64,000 bases of DNA from Streptomyces sp. NBC_00306 (GCF_036169555.1 NZ_CP108032.1:7502001-7566000), one strand, 5' to 3'; counted from the first letter of the stretch, positions 33,910 through 42,759 are shown. The notes: generated by a model not told the origin, from the letters alone. Numbers and translations are program-made.

Positions 33910-35399
33910 ACGACCCGGGCCCCCGTACCGGGCTCACCCCGGCCGAACTTCAGGAACTGTTCCTCTTCGAGGCGCTCGACGACAAGCAGTTGCAGTGGCT
34001 GTCCGAACGCGGCCGCGTCGAGACACGGCCGGGCGGCTCGCCCGTGTACTCCGAGGGTGAGGACGCCACCTGCTTCTTCGTCCTGCTCAGCGGCACGGTC
34101 TCGATCGGCCGCCGTGTCCACGGTGACGACGTCGAGTTCAACCGCACCGACCAGCGGGGCGTCTACGCCGGGGCCACCCAGGCCTACATGGGGGACCGGG
34201 TCGATCAGGCATACCCCAACACCCTGGTAGCGATCACCGACGTCGAACTCTTCGTCCTGCCCGCCGACGAGTTCTCCTACGCCGTACGCACCTGGTTCCC
34301 GATGGCGCTGCACCTGCTCGAAGGCCTCTTCTTCGGGACCCGGGCCAGCAACACCATCGTCGGGGAACGCGAACGGCTGGTCGCCCTCGGCTCCCTCACC
34401 GCCGGCCTCACGCACGAGCTCAACAACCCCGCGGCCGCGGCCGTCCGGGCCACCGACACCCTGCGCGACAGGGTCACCAAGATGCGCCACAAGCTCGCCC
34501 TCATCGCCGACGGCCGGGTCGACGGGACTCAGCTGCACCGGCTGGTCGAGATGCAGGACGCGGCCGTCAAGCGGGCCACGAACGCCCCCAAGCTGACGGC
34601 GATCGAATCGTCCGACGCTGAGGACGAGGTCGCCGACTGGCTGGAGGACCACGAGGTCGCCAGGCCCTGGGACATCGCACCCGTGCTGGTCGCCGGCGGC
34701 ATCGACCCCGACTGGCTGGCCGACGCGACCGAGAACCTGGGCGACGAGAACCGTCAGGCAGCGGTGGGATGGCTCACCTATACCGTCGACACCGAGCTGC
34801 TGATGAGCGAGATCGAGGACGCTGTCAGCCGCATCTCCGGGCTCGTCGACGCGGCACGCCAGTACTCGCAGCTCGACCGCTCCGCCCAGCAGCCCGTCGA
34901 TGTGCACGAACTCCTCGACGCCACGCTCGTGATGCTCCAGGCCAAGATTCCCTCCGGTGTGCGCGTGGTCAAGGAGTTCGACCGCACCCTGCCGCCCGTC
35001 CCGGCGTACGGCGCCGAACTCAACCAGGTGTGGACGAACCTCATCGACAACGCGCTCAGTGCGATGGAGGGCAGCGGCACCCTCACGATCACCACCTGGC
35101 GGGAGGACGAGCGCCTCTTCATCGAGGTACGCGACACCGGCCCCGGCATCCCCGCGGACGTCCGCCCGCGGATCTTCGAACCCTTCTTCACCACCAAACC
35201 GGTCGGCGAGGGCACCGGGCTCGGTCTCGACATCTCCTATCGCATCGTGGTCAACAAGCACCACGGCGACATCCGGGTCGACTCGCGGCCCGGTGACACG
35301 CGCTTCCGTGTCTGTCTGCCCATCACACCTCCCTCGGACGACGACAGTCCGCCGCCCGAGGACGTCGGCAGTACCGGAACCGAACCAGCCTCGGGCTGA
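33906..35399 (+). CDS. soluble histidine kinase with N-terminal cyclic nucleotide-binding-like domain
   Basis: 497 aa with no membrane spans. Residues 15-140 are a cNMP-binding-type beta-roll (FLFEALDDKQLQWLSERGRV, VYSEGEDATCFFVLLSGTVS), though the canonical phosphate-binding cassette R-A is not visible. The H-box is GSLTAGLTHELNNPAAAAVR with His170. The ATPase domain has the N-box LNQVWTNLIDNALSAMEG, the G1 box DTGPGIP, F-box FEPFFTTKP and G2 box GTGLGLDIS. It overlaps the receiver-TrxR fusion gene (ATGA) and probably phosphorylates that protein's Asp62. The ligand is unknown. Confidence 0.9.
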   Translation: MNDPGPRTGLTPAELQELFLFEALDDKQLQWLSERGRVETRPGGSPVYSEGEDATCFFVLLSGTVSIGRRVHGDDVEFNRTDQRGVYAGATQAYMGDRVDQAYPNTLVAITDVELFVLPADEFSYAVRTWFPMALHLLEGLFFGTRASNTIVGERERLVALGSLTAGLTHELNNPAAAAVRATDTLRDRVTKMRHKLALIADGRVDGTQLHRLVEMQDAAVKRATNAPKLTAIESSDAEDEVADWLEDHEVARPWDIAPVLVAGGIDPDWLADATENLGDENRQAAVGWLTYTVDTELLMSEIEDAVSRISGLVDAARQYSQLDRSAQQPVDVHELLDATLVMLQAKIPSGVRVVKEFDRTLPPVPAYGAELNQVWTNLIDNALSAMEGSGTLTITTWREDERLFIEVRDTGPGIPADVRPRIFEPFFTTKPVGEGTGLGLDISYRIVVNKHHGDIRVDSRPGDTRFRVCLPITPPSDDDSPPPEDVGSTGTEPASG

Positions 35400-35414
35400 G
35401 TGAGGAGAGACCCC

Positions 35415-35777
35415 ATGGCAGACGACCGGATCCCCGGTATCGACCCCGCGGCGAAGCCCAGCGGGGACGGATGCGCCGACTGCCTGGCCGGCGACGGGCC
35501 CGGCTGGTGGGTGCATCTGCGCCGCTGCGCCGCATGCGGCCACATCGGCTGCTGCGACTCGTCACCGTCGCAGCACGGCACGCGGCACGCGAAGCAGGAG
35601 GGGCACCCGTTCCTCACCAGCTTCGAACCGGGGGAGGAGTGGTTCTGGAACGTCGAGACGGAGCAGTACTACGAAGGCGGCCCCCAACTGCCGCCTCCCA
35701 CCGCCCATCCCCTCGCCCAGCCGACGCCCGGGCCGCAGGGCGCCGTACCTCCCGACTGGCAGCAGCACGTCAACTGA
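35415..35777 (+). CDS. UBP-type zinc finger protein
   Basis: 120 aa from ATG 35415, six bases after GGAGAG; 15 bases follow the kinase stop. A ubiquitin-protease-type zinc finger spans 19-75: CADC, then RRCAACGHIGCCDSS, HGTRHAKQEGHPF and WFWNVETEQYY, giving the expected Cys/His ligands. The C-terminus is Pro-rich. Actinomycetes lack ubiquitin, so the partner must be something else; in eukaryotes this fold binds C-terminal diglycine tails. It is the third gene of the redox-signalling operon. Confidence 0.9.
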   Translation: MADDRIPGIDPAAKPSGDGCADCLAGDGPGWWVHLRRCAACGHIGCCDSSPSQHGTRHAKQEGHPFLTSFEPGEEWFWNVETEQYYEGGPQLPPPTAHPLAQPTPGPQGAVPPDWQQHVN

Positions 35778-35845
35778 TCGCCCGTCGGCCCTGGTGCCTA
35801 TGGTGGGTGAGGTCGGTCTGCCTACGCGATTGATGGGGATGGCGG

Positions 35846-36955
35846 ATGGTGTGGAAGACGTTTCGCTGGTCGTTCGGCGTCACCGCCCTCGGCCTCGTCG
35901 TGGCGGTGTTCTACGACGGGTGGGCGGCACTCGGGGTCGTGGCGATCCTGACCGTGCTGGAGGTCTCGCTGTCGTTCGACAACGCGGTGATCAACGCCGG
36001 AATCCTGAAGAAGATGAGCGCCTTCTGGCAGACGATCTTCCTCACGGTGGGCGTGCTGATCGCCGTCTTCGGCATGCGGCTGATCTTCCCGGTCGTCATC
36101 GTCGCCGTGAGTGCCCAGCTCAGTCCGGTCGACGCGGTGCATCTCGCCCTGACCGACAAGCCCCGCTACGAGGAACTGGTGACCGACGCGCATCCCTCGA
36201 TCGCCGCGTTCGGCGGGATGTTCTTGCTGATGATCTTCCTCGACTTCGTCTTCGCCGACCGTGACATCAAGTGGCTCGGCTGGCTCGAGCGCCCGCTGGC
36301 CAAGCTCGGCAAGATCGAGATGCTGTCGGTGTGCATCGCCCTGATCGTGCTGATGATCAGCGCCACGACCGTCGCGACCCACGCCCATCAGCACGGCGGC
36401 ACACACGTCGACAAGGGCGAGACCGTGCTCATATCGGGTGTCGCGGGGCTGGTGACGTATCTCGTGGTGGGCGGGCTGTCGGGGTTCTTCGAGAACAGGC
36501 TCGAAGAGGAGGAGGAGCGCGAGCACCGGGCCGAAGAGGAGGCGCGGCGCAGCGGAAAGGATCCGTCCGCCGTGGTCCTGGCGGGCAAGGCCGCGTTCTT
36601 CATGTTCCTCTACCTGGAGGTCCTGGACGCGTCGTTCTCCTTCGACGGTGTCATCGGCGCCTTCGCCATCACCAACGACATCGTGCTCATGGCACTGGGT
36701 CTCGGCATCGGCGCGATGTACGTCCGGTCGCTGACCGTCTATCTGGTCCGCCAGGGCACGCTCGACGACTACGTCTACCTGGAGCACGGCGCGCACTACG
36801 CGATCGGCGCCCTTGCCGTGATCCTGCTGGTCACCATCCAGTACCAGATCAACGAGATCATCACCGGTCTGATCGGCGTCGTGCTGATCGGGGCGTCGTT
36901 CCTGTCGTCCGTACGCCGCAACAAGGCCCTCGCCGCCGACGGCGAAGACCCCTGA
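35846..36955 (+). CDS. DUF475 / TerC-like integral membrane protein
   Basis: 369 aa with about eight membrane spans. The family's duplicated acidic motif appears as LEVSLSFDNAVINAGIL near residue 40 and LEVLDASFSFDGVIGAFAIT near 260, as in TerC/DUF475 proteins thought to handle metal ions. A central loop holds a His-rich patch (THAHQHGGTH) and a long acidic/basic helix (EEEEEREHRAEEEARR). ATG 35846 follows GGGGATGGCGG. It may act in tellurite or metal tolerance or in metal loading of exported proteins, but the exact role is open. It stands alone, 68 bp after the zinc-finger gene. Confidence 0.87.
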   Translation: MVWKTFRWSFGVTALGLVVAVFYDGWAALGVVAILTVLEVSLSFDNAVINAGILKKMSAFWQTIFLTVGVLIAVFGMRLIFPVVIVAVSAQLSPVDAVHLALTDKPRYEELVTDAHPSIAAFGGMFLLMIFLDFVFADRDIKWLGWLERPLAKLGKIEMLSVCIALIVLMISATTVATHAHQHGGTHVDKGETVLISGVAGLVTYLVVGGLSGFFENRLEEEEEREHRAEEEARRSGKDPSAVVLAGKAAFFMFLYLEVLDASFSFDGVIGAFAITNDIVLMALGLGIGAMYVRSLTVYLVRQGTLDDYVYLEHGAHYAIGALAVILLVTIQYQINEIITGLIGVVLIGASFLSSVRRNKALAADGEDP

Positions 36956-36969
36956 CCGGCGCCGTCAGG
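36951..36969. terminator. small hairpin between converging genes
   Basis: CCTGAC and GTCAGG pair around a seven-base loop across the ends of the DUF475 and DUF2071 genes. Only six base pairs, so weak. Confidence 0.35.
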
Positions 36970-37729
36970 GTGTGGGGATGCCGCCCGGCCGAGCGGGGCG
37001 GCCGAACCGTACCGGGACACCGGGCGAATACAGGACGCTCACCGGGTCGCCGACGGGTTCCGGGAGCCCGGCGGCCGTGATGAGGGACTCGTCGCACTCG
37101 ACCAGATCGGCCCGGTGCAGCGGCCACCGGGGGTGGGTGTTGGGCAGGTAGAGCTGCCGTCCGAAGAACGTGCTGTGCATGCCCCAGCGAGCGGTGAGGA
37201 AGTGTTCGAGGTCGGTCGGCTCCTCGATGCTCTCCCTGATGCGAATGCCGATCCTGCTGTGCGCGCCCCGGGGCCCCGGCCAACGCCGGGCGCTGCGGTA
37301 GGTGATCGTGTCGTCCGTGTGACGGATGGTCATCCGCGACCACATGTACGGCAGTCGGAACAGGGCGCGGGCCACTGCCACGGGGATGAACCGTGAGGCG
37401 TCGAGCGAACGGAAGACGACCCCACGCCGTCCGTGCGTGTCCACCGAATAGAGCCGGACATTGGTCTCCGGGAAGGTCCCCAGATACGGGACACCGGGCA
37501 GACGGAACCACCCCACGCGGTGCATCCGGAAGGCGACCAGACCGACATAACTGACCCCGTCGAGCGTGTCGGGCACGGTACCGGTGGGGAGCAGCGGAGC
37601 CACATCGGCCGGGTCCACGGCCCAGTGCAGGAAGGCAAGGTCCAGCCACGACTGCGTGAGCAGCGGGTTCTCCGTACGGTGCGGAGGGTCGGCCGCTATC
37701 GGGCCCGCGTCGAACGATGGATGGGACAC
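36965..37729 (-). CDS. YqjF-like DUF2071 family protein
   Basis: 254 aa from a GTG at 37729. It shows the DUF2071 order: TQSWLDLAFLHWAVDPADVA, LLPTGTVPDTLDGVSYVGLV, FPETNVRLYSVDTHGRRGVV and FRLPYMWSRMT. The fold resembles acetoacetate decarboxylase, but no catalytic lysine is evident and the role is unknown. It converges on the DUF475 gene with a nine-base gap. No partner genes suggest a pathway. Confidence 0.85.
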   Translation of the reverse strand: MSHPSFDAGPIAADPPHRTENPLLTQSWLDLAFLHWAVDPADVAPLLPTGTVPDTLDGVSYVGLVAFRMHRVGWFRLPGVPYLGTFPETNVRLYSVDTHGRRGVVFRSLDASRFIPVAVARALFRLPYMWSRMTIRHTDDTITYRSARRWPGPRGAHSRIGIRIRESIEEPTDLEHFLTARWGMHSTFFGRQLYLPNTHPRWPLHRADLVECDESLITAAGLPEPVGDPVSVLYSPGVPVRFGRPARPGGIPTP

Positions 37730-37776
37730 CGCGCCAGCATCTCAGACGCGGCCCATGGACCGGACGGCTCCCGGCG

Positions 37777-38301
37777 TCACTTCCGCGCGCGCCCGCCGCC
37801 CAGCACGTCGGCAGCGACGGACGTCCGCAGTGCCTCCAGGGCCGCTGCCTGCTCCTTCGCCCGGTCGAGGAGTCCGTCGATCAGGACCGCGTCCAGCCGG
37901 TCGTCGGACTCCGCCAGCGCACGCAGCGTCCGCCAGCACGACGCCTTCCCCTCCACCCCCAGCCGCATGACCTCCAGCTCCAGGACGTCGCTGAGCGGGG
38001 AGCGGGAGGCGACGCGGCCGTTGAACTTCAGCCGGCCCGCCTTCTCACCGATCCACCCCAGGGCGACCTTGGCCCGCTGCGGCGGCACACCGAGCTGCGC
38101 CATGAGCCGGAGCAGCGCCTCCCGGTCCGCCGCCACCTCGGCGGCCAGCCGTGCGAGTTCCCTCCCGATCGAGCTGCTCCGGTGCGACCGCGCCGAGCGC
38201 CGCAGCAGCTCCACGCCGCCCGTCGAACCGGCCAGATGGTCGTTGAGATAGATCCGCAGCAGCGACAACGTGTCTCGTGTACCGGCCGCCTGGGTCTCCA
38301 T
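37777..38301 (-). CDS. conserved-looking helical protein of unknown function
   Basis: 174 aa from ATG 38301 behind GGAGG; upstream in-frame codons lack a ribosome site. The sequence is alpha-helical and rich in Leu, Ala, Arg and Glu (TLSLLRIYLNDHLAGSTGGV, ELARLAAEVAADREALLRLM), compatible with a four-helix or ferritin-like bundle, but I see no metal-ligand E-x2-H pair. No signal or membrane span. It diverges from the PRC-barrel gene and may belong to the SigB-type stress set nearby; that is inference only. Confidence 0.72.
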   Translation of the reverse strand: METQAAGTRDTLSLLRIYLNDHLAGSTGGVELLRRSARSHRSSSIGRELARLAAEVAADREALLRLMAQLGVPPQRAKVALGWIGEKAGRLKFNGRVASRSPLSDVLELEVMRLGVEGKASCWRTLRALAESDDRLDAVLIDGLLDRAKEQAAALEALRTSVAADVLGGGRARK

Positions 38302-38473
38302 GGCAGTCCTCCAGCTCGTGGAGCGCGGTGGGATCTCCATGGTGCTACGGCTCGCGCCGCGTGTCCTGCGCGGTGTGTGACCCGCTTCCACAGGGGCACT
38401 CGGAGTCCGTCAGGGCCGGGGCTCCGTGAAGGGACCCGCCGGCCGGGTGTGCACCGACGACGAGGAGGCGCGC

Positions 38474-38824
38474 GTGAGCGAGAACATCTGGGGTTACCCG
38501 CAGACGGCAGGGCATATCGCGGGGGTCGACCTGGTCGGGTTCAAGGTCGAGGCCTTGGACGGAAGCATCGGCAAGGTCGACAAGCACTCCGACGACATCG
38601 GCTCCGCCTATCTGGTCGTCGACACCGGGATATGGATCTTCGGCAAGCAGGTTCTGCTGCCCGCGGGCACCGTCTCCCGCATCGACACGGACGGCGAGAC
38701 GATCCACGTCGACCGCACGAAGGCGCAGATCAAGGACGCTCCCGAGTTCGACAAGGCGAAGCACATCGGGGATCTGGGCTATCACCAGGAGGTCGGCGGG
38801 TACTACGGCAGTCACCGCGCCTGA
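38474..38824 (+). CDS. PRC-barrel domain protein
   Basis: 116 aa from GTG 38474 behind GAGGAGG. The barrel starts at DLVGFKVEALDGSIGKVDKH and runs through YLVVDTGIWIFGKQVLLPAG to DTDGETIHVDRTKAQIKDAP, the standard pattern. The tail YHQEVGGYYGSHR is short and polar. PRC-barrel proteins act in RNA processing or as small adaptors; many in Streptomyces are stress-induced. It sits just before a SigB-family sigma gene on the same strand, which fits that idea but does not prove it. Confidence 0.87.
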   Translation: MSENIWGYPQTAGHIAGVDLVGFKVEALDGSIGKVDKHSDDIGSAYLVVDTGIWIFGKQVLLPAGTVSRIDTDGETIHVDRTKAQIKDAPEFDKAKHIGDLGYHQEVGGYYGSHRA

Positions 38825-39031
38825 CGGTGGCCCGGGCCGTGGGCACGTCCTGCCCGGGGTCCGATCCATCGGGCTGATCCAGCGGGCTGATCCGACGGTC
38901 CGGTCCGTCGGTCCGACCCGGCCTCCCGGTCCGGCCGGTTCTGATCCGGTGCAAAAGTTGTCGGGCGGCAACGGTGTAGGGCTGCGCTGTCCGGGCAGGT
39001 GCCTAACAGGCCCCTATCCCGAGGTGACGTC
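38825..39031. other. intergenic region before the SigB-family sigma gene
   Basis: It holds a 13-base tandem duplication with the core CGGGCTGATCC (38870-38880 and 38883-38893) and several GGTCCG repeats. No sigma-B promoter with normal spacing is evident to me. Confidence 0.45.
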
Positions 39032-39925
39032 GTGACGACATCCACGCAGGTGAGCGGAACGCCCCGCACGACCCGCCGGTCGGTACCGCCGGCGGTGGTG
39101 GACGCCGCGGGCGGACTGCCCTGGATCGACGACGCGGGCAAGATCGCCCCCAAGGACGCCCGGGAGCTGTCGCGACTGTTCTTCTCCCGGCTCCAGGCCC
39201 TGGACGAAGGCACCCACGAGTACCAGTACGCCCGCAACACGCTGATCGAGATGAACCTGTCCCTGGTCCGCTTCGCCGCCCGGCGGTTCCGCAACCGCGG
39301 CAGCGGTGAGATGGAGGACATCGTCCAGGTCGGCACCATCGGGCTGATCAAGGCGATCGACCGGTTCGAGCTGGCCCGCGAGGTCGAGTTCACCTCGTTC
39401 GCCGTGCCCTACATCGTGGGCGAGATCAAGCGGTACTTCCGCGACACCACCTGGGCCGTGCACGTGCCGCGCCGCCTCCAGGAACTGCGCGTCGACCTGG
39501 CCAAGGCCAAGGAAGTGCTCTGCACCCGCATGGACCGCGACCCCACCGTCAAGGAGCTGGCCGCCCATCTGGACCTGACCGACCAGGAGGTCCTCGAAGG
39601 GCTGGTGGCCGCCAACGGCTACACCGCGGGTTCCATCGACACCCCCGGCGTCAGCGACGACGAAGCGGGCGACGGCGGACGTGTCTACGCCGACACCATG
39701 GGCGAGTGCGATCCCGCGATGGACCTCTTCGAGGACCTCCATGCCCTCGCTCCCCTCCTCGACCAGCTGGACGACCGCGAGCGGACCATCATCGACATGC
39801 GCTTCGGCGCCGAGATGACCCAGGCGCAGATCGGTGAGCACCTGGGCATCTCCCAGATGCACGTCTCACGGCTGCTGGCGCGCACCCTGGGCAAACTGCG
39901 TTCGGGCCTGCTCACCGACCAGTGA
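39032..39925 (+). CDS. SigB/SigF-family alternative sigma factor
   Basis: 297 aa from GTG 39032, five bases after GAGGTGA; an ORF start at 38999 lacks support. Regions 2 to 4 are complete: NLSLVRFAARRFRNRGSGEM, DIVQVGTIGLIKAIDRFELA, FTSFAVPYIVGEIKRYFRDT, region 3 DPTVKELAAHLDLTDQEVLE and region 4 LDDRERTIIDMRFGAEMTQA followed by IGEHLGISQMHVSRLLARTL. This is the SigB-type stress/development subfamily of Streptomyces. An RsbW-like kinase gene converges on it 22 bp away and may encode its anti-sigma factor. Confidence 0.93.
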   Translation: MTTSTQVSGTPRTTRRSVPPAVVDAAGGLPWIDDAGKIAPKDARELSRLFFSRLQALDEGTHEYQYARNTLIEMNLSLVRFAARRFRNRGSGEMEDIVQVGTIGLIKAIDRFELAREVEFTSFAVPYIVGEIKRYFRDTTWAVHVPRRLQELRVDLAKAKEVLCTRMDRDPTVKELAAHLDLTDQEVLEGLVAANGYTAGSIDTPGVSDDEAGDGGRVYADTMGECDPAMDLFEDLHALAPLLDQLDDRERTIIDMRFGAEMTQAQIGEHLGISQMHVSRLLARTLGKLRSGLLTDQ

Positions 39926-39947
39926 GCCCGCGTTGTCCTGAGATCTG

Positions 39948-40376
39948 TCAGTGAGCGGGGTGCGGCGACGGCTCGCCGCCCGGGGTGAAGCAGGCCGTGA
40001 CGGTCTTGCCACCCGGCTGGGGGCGGGTCTCCCAGTGATCCGCGAGAGCGTCGATGAGCACGAGCCCACGTCCTGAGGGCCTGGTCGAGTCCGGTTCGCG
40101 GGGCGTGGGGACGCCGGTGTCCGAGTCGTGGACGCTGACGTGCAGGCACTCGCTGTCCCAGGTCAGGATGAGCTGGGCGTCGCTGTGGGCGTGCACATGC
40201 GCGTTGGTGACCAGCTCGGAGATGGTGAGCAGGACCGCGTCCACGGTCTCCGGCGCCCGCGTGGTCCAGCCGAGGGCCTCCAGGTGTTCCCGCGCCCACT
40301 CGCGTCCTGCCCGTACGCCGTCGGACACCGGGAAGGACTGGGCCCACCCCACGGCCCTCAAGGAGGTGTCGGTCAT
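39948..40376 (-). CDS. RsbW-like serine kinase / anti-sigma ATPase
   Basis: 142 aa from ATG 40376, behind a strong AAGGAGG. It is a stand-alone HATPase_c_2 domain: AVLLTISELVTNAHVHAHSD is the N-box, VSVHDSDTGVPTPR the G1 box and GRGLVLIDALADHW the G2 box. Such proteins either hold sigma factors of the SigB group or phosphorylate their antagonists. Facing a SigB-family gene 22 bp away makes that sigma factor the first candidate, but dozens of related proteins exist in Streptomyces, so pairing is tentative. Confidence 0.88.
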   Translation of the reverse strand: MTDTSLRAVGWAQSFPVSDGVRAGREWAREHLEALGWTTRAPETVDAVLLTISELVTNAHVHAHSDAQLILTWDSECLHVSVHDSDTGVPTPREPDSTRPSGRGLVLIDALADHWETRPQPGGKTVTACFTPGGEPSPHPAH

Positions 40377-40483
40377 GGTCTGCCCTCTCTGCACCGATAA
40401 CGGTTCCGGCCTGTCGAGTACCCGCTGACGGCCCGGACACCGGGCGTTCTCCGGGACCTCGGGCGCAGAGCTTGATCAGGCGG

Positions 40484-42376
40484 TCAGGCAGGCGGCGTGA
40501 GCAGGGAGCGCTGGCGGGCCAGTTCGACGGCCTCCGTCAGGCCGGCGATGTCGTACGCCCCTTGGTGGCGGCGCCCGTTGACGAAGAACGTCGGGGTACC
40601 GGTCACACCGCTCAGGTCGGCGGATTCCACGTCGTCGGCGATCCGCCCGGCCCCACGACGATGCTTGATGTGATGGCGGAAGGCGTCCACGTCCAGCCCC
40701 AGTTCCGAGGCGTAGCGCACCAGGTCGGTGGGTCGCAGCGCGTCCTGCCGCTCCATGAGCAGGTCGTGCATCTCCCAGAACGCCCCCTGCGCTCCGGCGG
40801 CCTCCACCGCCTCGGCGGCGAGCTGGGCGTTGGGATGCACATCGGTCAGGGGCAGATGGCGGAACACATACCGGACGTCTCCTTCGTCCGCGAGCATCTC
40901 CCGTACGACCGGTTCCGCCTGGCCGCAGTAGGGACACTCGAAGTCGCCGTACTCGACGATGGTCACCGGCGCGTCCCGTGGGCCGCGCATCCTGTCCCGT
41001 TCCTCGTCGACGGGGACGGCGAGGTCCGTGAGGGGTTCGGTGGTTCCGAGCAGGGCGCGGGCGCGACGGTGGGCGGGCAGCAGTCCGATCACCAGGGTGA
41101 TCGACCAGCTGACGACGAAAGAGCCGATCAGCGTGGCGAGAATGCCGATCTTGGCGTTGTCGAGTTCCTCGCCCTCGAAGGCGAGCACGGCGATCAGCAG
41201 GGACACCGTGAAGCCGGCTCCCGCGATGCTGCCTGCCGCGGCGACCGAACCCCAGCCGACCGGCGGGCGCAGCCGGTGGCGGGTGAGCTTGGTGACCAGC
41301 GCCGTGGACCCGAGGACGCCCACCAGCTTGCCGACCACGTACGCGGCGAGAATGCCGAGGCACACGGGGGAGGTGAAGGCGCGCGCCAGCTCGCTCGCGC
41401 CCACCGGGATACCGGCGTTGGCCAGGGCGAACAGCGGCACGATCACATAGCTGGTCCAGGGGTGGTACATCTGCACCAGGCGTTCGTTCACCGAGACGGC
41501 CGAGGCCAGGCCCCGCCGCACGGATCGTTCGAGTTCCGGCGTCGGCTGCTCCCGGAAGCGGCGGAACAGCCCGCTGGCGGCCTCCAGATCGCTGCGCGCT
41601 GCCGGGTAGGCGACGGCGAGCGCCCCCACCGCGAGCCCCGTGACCACGGGATCGATGCCCGCCTTCAGGAGTGCCACCCAGACGACCACGGCGAACACCG
41701 CGTACAGCGGACCGCGTCCGAATCCCGTGAAGCGGACCACGAGGATCAGAACCATGGCTCCGGCGGCCACGGCGAGCGCCGGCAGATGGATGGATTCGCT
41801 GTAGAAGACGGCGATGACCAGCAGCGCGATCAGGTCGTCGACCACGGCGACGGACAGGATGAAGGCCCGCAGCGACGCCGGGAGCCGCGAGCCGAGGATC
41901 GCGAGGATGCCGAGTGCGAAGGCGGTGTCCGTGGACATCGCCGCACCCCAGCCGTGCACGGAATCGCGGCCGCTGTTGATCGCGACATAGATGAGAACCG
42001 GCACGATCATGCCGCAGACGCCGGCGAAGAGGGACAGCAGCACCCAGCGCCGGTCGCGCAGTTCGCCCACATCGAACTCGCGCCGCGCCTCCAGGCCCAC
42101 GACGAGGAAGAAGAACGTCATGAGTCCGCTGTTGATCCATTCGTGGAGATCCAGCGAGAGGCCGTACGAGCCGATCCGGACGGACAGATCGGTGGCCCAC
42201 ACCATCTCGTACGCGTGCAGATCGACGTTCGCCCAGACGAGGGCGGCCACCACGGCGGCGAGCAGCACGGCCGCACTGCCCGTCTCCGTACGGAGGAAGT
42301 CCCGCAGGGGCTTGTTGACCTCACCGGCATCGGTCGTCTGACCCGAGAAGCCTGAGTCGTCCGCTGTCCCGCTCAC
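40484..42376 (-). CDS. nhaA: NhaA Na+/H+ antiporter fused to a DsbA-like thioredoxin domain
   Basis: 630 aa from GTG 42376; this start is uncertain as the GGAG lies 11 bases away and the frame stays open upstream. Residues about 30-420 are NhaA: SGLMTFFFLVVGLEARREF, MSTDTAFALGILAILGSRLP and VAVVDDLIALLVIAVFY with the paired Asp residues essential for ion exchange, then LFALANAGIPVG and GAGFTVSLLIAVLAF. The C-terminal domain (about 440-630) is a DsbA/DSBA-like thioredoxin fold with VTIVEYGDFECPYCGQAEPV and the cis-Pro loop VTGTPTFFVNGR. The fusion links sodium/proton exchange to a CPYC thiol site. Actinobacterial versions are known; the redox partner is not. Confidence 0.92.
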   Translation of the reverse strand: MSGTADDSGFSGQTTDAGEVNKPLRDFLRTETGSAAVLLAAVVAALVWANVDLHAYEMVWATDLSVRIGSYGLSLDLHEWINSGLMTFFFLVVGLEARREFDVGELRDRRWVLLSLFAGVCGMIVPVLIYVAINSGRDSVHGWGAAMSTDTAFALGILAILGSRLPASLRAFILSVAVVDDLIALLVIAVFYSESIHLPALAVAAGAMVLILVVRFTGFGRGPLYAVFAVVVWVALLKAGIDPVVTGLAVGALAVAYPAARSDLEAASGLFRRFREQPTPELERSVRRGLASAVSVNERLVQMYHPWTSYVIVPLFALANAGIPVGASELARAFTSPVCLGILAAYVVGKLVGVLGSTALVTKLTRHRLRPPVGWGSVAAAGSIAGAGFTVSLLIAVLAFEGEELDNAKIGILATLIGSFVVSWSITLVIGLLPAHRRARALLGTTEPLTDLAVPVDEERDRMRGPRDAPVTIVEYGDFECPYCGQAEPVVREMLADEGDVRYVFRHLPLTDVHPNAQLAAEAVEAAGAQGAFWEMHDLLMERQDALRPTDLVRYASELGLDVDAFRHHIKHRRGAGRIADDVESADLSGVTGTPTFFVNGRRHQGAYDIAGLTEAVELARQRSLLTPPA

Positions 42377-42524
42377 CGGAGCAGTATCTCCGCACGGTGC
42401 GGCCTCAGCACCTCCGCGCGGCTGCGGCCGCCCGGCGGTGCCGGAGGAATAGAGACGGCCGGTTCCCGGTTGTCCCACCCGCACAGGCTTTCCGGCCTGG
42501 GGCCCGACGGAAGGTGGTACCGCC

Positions 42525-42647
42525 GTGAAGGTTCGCAAGTCTCTTCGTTCCCTGAAGTCGAAGCCGGGAGCGCAGGTGGTCCGACGGAGGGGTGTCACCT
42601 TCGTCATCAACAAGAAGGACCCGCGCTTCAAGGCTCGCCAGGGCTGA
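42525..42647 (+). CDS. rpmJ: ribosomal protein L36, cysteine-free form
   Basis: 40 aa, too short for most ORF calls: MKVRKSLRSLKSKPGAQVVR, then GVTFVINKKDPRFKARQG. The GTG start at 42525 has a weak ribosome site (GGAAGGTGG 9-17 bases upstream). The zinc-binding Cys and His of standard L36 are all missing, so this is the zinc-independent paralogue used to spare zinc. It is followed by similarly cysteine-free L33 and L31 genes. Zur control is expected from such clusters. Confidence 0.93.
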   Translation: MKVRKSLRSLKSKPGAQVVRRRGVTFVINKKDPRFKARQG

Positions 42648-42759
42648 CCCGCCGGCGGGCGCGCCCGGGGGAATACCTCGGGCCGGCCCGCCGTTGAACC
42701 AAGCAGACATTGACATGAGCGAGACAAGCTCAGGTGGGTGTTTCGCGCAAGGAGGACGC

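Noticed and set aside
40472..42355. 627-codon plus-strand frame over the NhaA-DsbA gene
   Set aside because: His/Gln/Asp/Gly-rich shadow with no domain.
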